Part shown: positions 59,501 through 64,000 of the stretch, piece by piece
How the letters are laid out: every line of letters begins with the position of its first letter
Position numbering within the stretch: the stretch's first letter is position 1
NCBI GenBank assembly: GCA_963971405.1
Contig: OZ020485.1
Span: 5,146,001-5,210,000, forward strand
From: Psococerastis gibbosa
Taxonomy: Eukaryota > Arthropoda > Insecta > Psocodea > Psocidae
Direction of reading: 5' to 3'
DNA: 64,000 nucleotides
The notes under the pieces: model-generated
Told to the model about the DNA's origin: nothing
What the model saw: the letters and a program-made list of their open reading frames with translations, nothing else
The model's database searches: none
Program-made: the position numbers and the translations under genes

Positions 59501-61928
59501 GATACAGAATGTTGGATGGAAGTAATAGAGTAGTTTTTCATACACAATTCATGTGGCATTTTTAATTTTTGATGTTGTAATTATTTTATAACATTAACAA
59601 AGGCCTAAAATATCACGCATTGCTGCAAATATATATAATGCAAGTAAATGTCAGGACGTGTAAATTAGTGGTACGGACTCTGATTTTCACCTGCTAGGTT
59701 TTTGATTTGTGTCCCACACATGCTACATTTTCTGGCCATTCTTCGGAGGACATGTAAAGCAGGCGGTCCCGGGCTTTTCTAGTTGAGTGTATAAGAGACG
59801 GCTTTATAGCCCTAACTCCGGTAGGTTGGCTTTGTATTGGAACACGATCTATAACCGAATCAAGACTGCTCACACCCACCATAACGAACAACTACGGAAG
59901 ACAGACATTAAAATACATGATACCTCACATTTTCAATGATATAACAAATACAATAAAAGATCTGAAAAAATACAGGGAAATAAAACAACAAGTAAAGTCA
60001 TGGCTCCATAGTAAAATCGAATAAATTTTTAATTAAAATTAAAATAACAGAATACTAGACATGGCCTACAGACGTCTCAAAAAGGTACAAGTACATATAG
60101 TGAAGAACTTGCAGACAGACCAATTGGTCTTGCAAGACTTCAGACATCCTAACAAAAACATTAAATAAATAGAAAAAAAAAAGTCATTATTTAAGGCAAG
60201 ACAAGGCAAGTCGTACACACTTTGACATTAACCATTGACATAAAATTAGGAATCAGGCTCTTCAGAGCCTGCGAGATCCCTTGTGCGGTTATAAACTTAG
60301 AAGTGTCACTGAAGATGTCGACAACAGACGTTAACGAAACGTTTGGAATATTCTACTGCTTCATAATGTAACTCCAGCCGTGGAAGTATTTTAAACTTTT
60401 TTTTCTAACGCCTGCTTTCAGAATATCTGCTTTAAGCAACCCTTTCAGCTTGGCGGGAGGAGTAAGTCTGTTTGTTATCTTGAGGCACCCTTAAGGCAGA
60501 CTCATTCACCTCGGGGAGAATGGGAGTTGACTGACAGGGTGGACCTCCTGATTATAGTGGATACCGAACCACTTGAGGAACATGGTAAAGTCACACGATT
60601 AATTCGGAGGTGACCAGGACTCGACACGCACGTAGACTGGCTGGTCTCAGCACGTTATCAGGTCCCAACATGTTCCCCTGGCAACGCTGTGCACACTATA
60701 CCAAGTTTGCCGCAGGTTGAAACACGCTCTGTTCTCGTGGATTCAACTTCGAAAGGCGCCCATTCCATTGACCGGCTAGGGCTATTTCCAAAACGGTGAC
60801 GTGGTAGCAGACACTCAAGACTTAGGTAGCGTCTCCACCGACCTCGCATTGCAGATTGCAAGTGACATTGACGGAAATGTTTGTTTTTCTTTTTATAGAA
60901 ATCTATTAAAATGTTTGTAATTAACATATCCCATGAAGCCATTTTTTAATTTTAGTTTGTTTGTTTGTGATTTTATTTTATGATCATTGATCAATTTTAA
61001 CTATGGCATAGAGGAAAATAAACATTTCCGTTAATTCTGCAATGCAAGGTCGGTGGAAACTCCACCTAAGTCTTGATTGTCTGCTACCACGTCACCGTTT
61101 TGGAAAGCCCTAGCCGGTCAATGGAATGGGCACCTAAGGCCGCTGGCTTGTAATAATTATACTAACGTCACAGATCTTGTAAATATCTCAATAAGACTAC
61201 AATTTAGTGATTTTAAATTAAATTACGAACGATTTTCAGTGCTACACAGCGTGCATGCTGCAGAAGATTGGCGCCATGAACGAACAGGGAGATTACAAAA
61301 TGGGGAAACTTGTCAGAAAAATGCCAAACGAGCGTGCTATTCATTTTGTTGAGGTGGAGCAGAAATGCGACGGCCTAGGTAAGTAAACAATGTGATTATC
61401 ACAGTAGTGGGCATTCAGGATTTGTGGAAACGTGTTCTTTTCAAAACTAATATGAAAAACTTTTAACAGAGCATACAAAAACCATGTCTTCGCAATTGCA
61501 TACGAGCTAAATGGTCAATAGAACACTTTCAATTCGAAATAATAATTATTTGTTCCTCACTCTGATTGTACTATTTGTAATACCAGGGATTACCTATATT
61601 TAAACCCCGGTATTATAATGGCCGCATGATCAGCCTGCTGAAGCTACTACGATATAGAGATACAATCTCAGTGCACTGATGCTGTCGACTGCAAGTGTTG
61701 ACGAAACGTTTGGAAGTACTCTTTCAGACCAACCGCGGCCTACCAGTCCGGATTCTACTGCTTCATCAATGATCAATCAAGCATCATCAATGCGTCCATT
61801 ATCAGACTCATAATTAGTATTATTTATTTGTTTCACTTTTTTCAGTTGGTGCCACAGTCTGTGAAACTGGTATGAAAGTCTATGAGTGTATACAACTTAT
61901 CACTGGAGCTAAATTCCACTTCGAATAG
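56556..61928 (+). CDS. OBP-C: classic six-cysteine odorant-binding protein, 4 exons, 142 aa
   Basis: Exons are 56556-56627, 59092-59226, 61240-61378 and 61846-61928, with GT-AG junctions and phases 0, 0, 1 as in OBP-A. The predicted protein has a signal peptide (MNCLYIYGFCLIAAIAHA) and six mature cysteines spaced C1-X28-C2-X3-C3-X37-C4-X8-C5-X8-C6. This matches the classic insect OBP pattern. C2 and C3 sit in CYTAC, the first codons of exon 3, where OBP-A and OBP-B read RYTAC. C5 and C6 are in TVCETG and YECIQL. The fold should carry the three interlocked disulfides C1-C3, C2-C5 and C4-C6 and bind small hydrophobic ligands in sensillar lymph or another secreted fluid. Introns 1 (2.46 kb) and 2 (2.01 kb) are packed with SINE, LINE and MITE copies. 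Intron 3 is 467 nt. The ligand is unknown. Confidence 0.93.
56815..56998 (-). mobile_element. family B SINE-like fragment in OBP-C intron 1
   Basis: TATAGTGGATTCTGAACCAC, CGATTAGTTCGGAGGTGACC and GTGCACACGACCAAGTTATC; the 3' half is missing. Confidence 0.65.
57091..57411 (+). mobile_element. family E hAT-like MITE, 8-bp TSD, in OBP-C intron 1
   Basis: Ends CAGGGGCGTAAAGTT and AACTTTACGCCTCTG. CTGGGACC at 57083-57090 and 57412-57419. GGGGGGGCTTAGCCCCC palindrome near 57150. 321 bp. Confidence 0.9.
57420..58335. other. OBP-C intron 1, no feature recognised
   Basis: 57640-57720 and 57850-57920 are diverged direct repeats (GGCAAAAGAGGAGGGCTCCT / GGCAGAAGAGGAGGGTTCCT). No coding signal. Confidence 0.45.
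58343..58512. mobile_element. family F hAT-like MITE, 8-bp TSD, in OBP-C intron 1
   Basis: Ends CTTAGACGGATACAGGG and GGCTGGATCCGTCCCTG. GTAATGAG at 58335-58342 and 58513-58520. 170 bp with a run of about 13 G. Confidence 0.85.
58845..58945 (+). mobile_element. family C SINE fragment
   Basis: GCAATCGGAGACGTGTCGTA, GAGGTCAATCGGATACATTC and TTAAATTGTTTGTACGTGAT. Confidence 0.5.
59650..59842 (+). mobile_element. family A SINE, worn copy
   Basis: GTGGTACGGACTCTGATTTTC, broken box B, AGGCGGTCCCGGGCTTTTC, TTGGCTTTGTATTGGAAC. It abuts the LINE fragment that follows. Confidence 0.65.
59845..60024 (+). pseudogene. CR1/Jockey-like LINE C-terminus
   Basis: An open 59-codon frame without its own start: TNNYGRQTLKYMIPHIFN, then KKYREIKQQVKSWLHSKIE and stop. 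This NYG...FN...FK..W pattern closes the ORF2 of many LINEs. A 3' untranslated stretch runs to an A-rich tail at about 60170-60182. It lies in OBP-C intron 2. Confidence 0.75.
60395..61150 (-). mobile_element. family B SINE-like repeat split by a group ii MITE
   Basis: The SINE body occupies 60395-60754 and its last bases (TAAGGCCGCTGGC) resume at 61135. The intact SINE reads CTTGGTAAGGCCG, so the MITE entered at TAA. Confidence 0.75.
60755..61134. mobile_element. MITE, group ii, donor copy in OBP-C intron 2
   Basis: Ends GGCGCCCATTCCATTGACCG and CGGTCAATGGAATGGGCACC; 380 bp; GGTGACGTGGTAGCAGACA in the arms. The right side is followed by TAA. Ends about 105 bp before OBP-C exon 3. Confidence 0.85.
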
Positions 61929-62267
61929 ACTGAACATCTCGCAATACGTTCCCGCCCTGTATACATCACGAAATTGACCTACAATACTTGTAATTAATAC
62001 ATTTTTTATTGCAATTTTCCTTTTTCTTTTCCCTTGAAAGTTCCTTTGATGTTAAGCTGGATAATAATTATAATAGTCTGTATCAGGTATATAAACGCAA
62101 GGTTGGCCTTGATAATTTATATTTAACAAAATGTTGACCACAAATTACAAAAATCTATCAAAAATATGTTGCCCGACATATTAAAATAATAATATGACGA
62201 CATTTCCCACTATAGGAGTCGGTAAAGATAAAGGTACAATCGGTAAAGGATGTTGGTAACATTTGTT

Positions 62268-62520
62268 GCAGCCGGCCGCCATACCAAGTTGAATCCAGCG
62301 GGCCAGAGCAGGTTCAAAGCTGCAGATAACTTGGTCGTGTGCACAGTGCCGGTAGGGAAACATGGTAGGACTTGTCCTGGTCACCTCCGAACTAATCGTG
62401 TGACTTCACTGTGTTTCCCAAGTGGTTCGGAATCCACTATAATCAGGAGGTCCACTGTCCTATGGGCTGGCGTAGGAACTACTACTACTACGTCTACTAC
62501 TAACATTTGTTGCCGACAAA
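62268..62520 (+). mobile_element. family B SINE-like fragment
   Basis: GGCCGCCATACCAAGTTGAA, ATAACTTGGTCGTGTGCACA, CTGGTCACCTCCGAACTAAT, TATAATCAGGAGGTCCACTG. The tail portion differs and contains ACTACTACTAC. Confidence 0.65.
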
Positions 62521-62529
62521 GTCGAGGGG

Positions 62530-63217
62530 CTAAGAGTCTGGGACGCATATACATGTATACAAATTGATCCTGCAAACATTTAAGAATTAGAAAGAGAATT
62601 TGAACTGAGCAACACGGGGCATCGCCAGGAATGCTTATTGTTTGCTGTTTTGCACCTATATTTTCAAAATTTTCCTCCCTGTAGACGGCATCTACTAGCC
62701 TATAATACTGTGTTTGAGTTTATTTAAAAATTAGCTAGCCTACCAGCCTAGTGGGCTATGAAAATGTTAGTTCATATTTTACGAGTATATCTTTAATTAC
62801 TATTATTGCTAAATAATTAAATAAAACACCCATGACTTCCGCACACACATCACACACACACTGACCGGCGCAAATACTCAAATACTCGAAAGAGTCCAGC
62901 GCCTAAAAAAAAAAAAAAAAAAAATGAAATAGAAAAATAAATATGCTATTCGCAAATTTTAAATTTTTGAAACACACACCTAAGGTTAAAATGCTTCACA
63001 TAAATTTAATTTACACCCACAGTTTCAAATTTTTCACCAGGGGGATACTTCCTGACTACCTTTTAGGCACGTCCATATAACGAGATCACTAAAAAATCAG
63101 TTAAAACAATAAGTCCCAAGTTATAGGGGGTGGTACGGGGTTGAGTAGGCGAAATGCATGTGAAATGCTTAAAAACCTACTATACCTGTATTTCGCAACT
63201 GTATATAAAATTTCCAT
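62530..63217. other. no gene recognised
   Basis: AT-rich with a run of about 19 A at 62906-62924. Nothing supported. Confidence 0.4.
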
Positions 63218-63637
63218 TTAACAAAGGGTTAGTTGGACTTACATTGCCTGCTGTGTTAATAATCGTTAGAGGTAGGGGCCTCATAGTCATCGAATAATAA
63301 AGGCGGAGTCTATTGTCGGGGGAAGGAGGCCTTTAATGACTATAGTAACACAGCAGGCAATGTAAGTCCAACCAGGAGCGTTGTAAGACGTGGTTCACGG
63401 AGACCTCCCGTTCTCTTTGTCTCTTTGCCGCAATATGAATGTAAGCATTCCTTTGTTAACTTTGTAAAATCAACAGCTATACGTTACTACTATTAAAATG
63501 CGTAAAGCCCTACTATTTTGCACTTATATTTTCAATTTTTCTTTATCCTGCCTGATGAAGTCATAAGATCTACTTAGTTTTGCCCCCGCCAGCATTCTAA
63601 AACTTTACGCCTCTGAGTCCAACTAACTCTTTGTTAA
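63218..63637. mobile_element. family D MITE carrying a family E MITE in its right arm
   Basis: Outer ends TTAACAAAGGGTTAGTTGGA and (after removing the insert) TCCAACTAACTCTTTGTTAA. Inner arms ATTGCCTGCTGTGTTA / TAACACAGCAGGCAAT. Other partial copies: 760-850, 21836-21945, 44010-44085. Confidence 0.75.
63373..63615 (+). mobile_element. family E hAT-like MITE, 8-bp TSD
   Basis: Left end CAGGAGCGTTGTAAGACG, right end AACTTTACGCCTCTG. AGTCCAAC at 63365-63372 and 63616-63623. 243 bp, shorter in the left part than the 57091 copy. Confidence 0.85.
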
Positions 63638-63639
63638 TA

Positions 63640-64000
63640 GTATTCCACCATTGCCATTAACCTTTACAAATAAATTATAAAATTTCTCCCACAGGGAGAC
63701 CTTCTCCCCACGAGAGGTTCTAAAGTTTGCAGTTGGACATTGAGGGCGTTAAATTTCCCGACTTTGACCCCTGACGAAATTCAGTTTCTGCCCCTGGGAG
63801 AGGCTTCAAAATGTGAATTCGTCTCACATTGTCAACTTGCCACGACTGGCCCTGATTAGGGAGAGCAAATACTCCTCCACCCCCCCCCCCCCCCCGCGTA
63901 ACAAAACCCTCATACGTGCATACCAGCGGTTTTTGTTCAGTTTTGTAGTGCTCGTCCCTGCCTGTAGCGCTTGCCCCTCGTCGCGCGGGACAATCGCAAC
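63640..64000. other. no gene recognised
   Basis: CTCCCACAGGGAGACC-like pieces recall 51900-52350. A run of 16 C near 63881-63896. Confidence 0.4.

Noticed and set aside
61077..61352. 91-aa plus frame overlapping OBP-C exon 3
   Set aside because: It reads exon 3 in the wrong frame and starts inside a MITE.

Overview
This window is eukaryotic nuclear DNA from an insect. The evidence is three spliced odorant-binding protein (OBP) genes, a family known from hexapods, set in AT-rich DNA filled with insect-type transposon remnants. Short introns and phase-conserved exons fit a small gene cluster. I cannot name the species. The repeat style suggests a hemipteroid or other non-holometabolous insect, but that is inference.

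Region by region. Bases 1-32,600 hold no host gene that I can support. They contain LINE 3' ends, tRNA-derived SINEs, hAT-like and 3-bp-TSD MITEs, and a Penelope-like element in an inverted double arrangement at 10,802-12,205. OBP-A lies on the minus strand (four exons, 32,704-37,099). Bases 37,200-44,700 are again repeats. OBP-B lies on the plus strand (five exons, 44,836-48,861). Bases 49,000-56,400 hold a tandem primer-binding-site-like repeat, a 0.95-kb hAT-like element and a 129-bp duplication flanking a copied segment. OBP-C lies on the plus strand (four exons, 56,556-61,928). The rest is repeat remnants.

The three OBP genes share intron phases 0, 0, 1 at matching places and so descend from one ancestor by local duplication. 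OBP-C keeps all six cysteines of a classic OBP. OBP-A and OBP-B both lack C2 (arginine in its place) and C5, the pattern of Minus-C OBPs. They also share a signal peptide core, a C-terminal motif and a core-promoter motif. OBP-B has an additional in-frame 147-nt exon that enlarges the C4-C6 loop. All three products should be small secreted carriers of hydrophobic ligands.

Most long open frames elsewhere are chance frames or fall inside repeats. The repeat families are described from copies within this window and from visible termini and target-site duplications. Names such as family A to J are local labels only.
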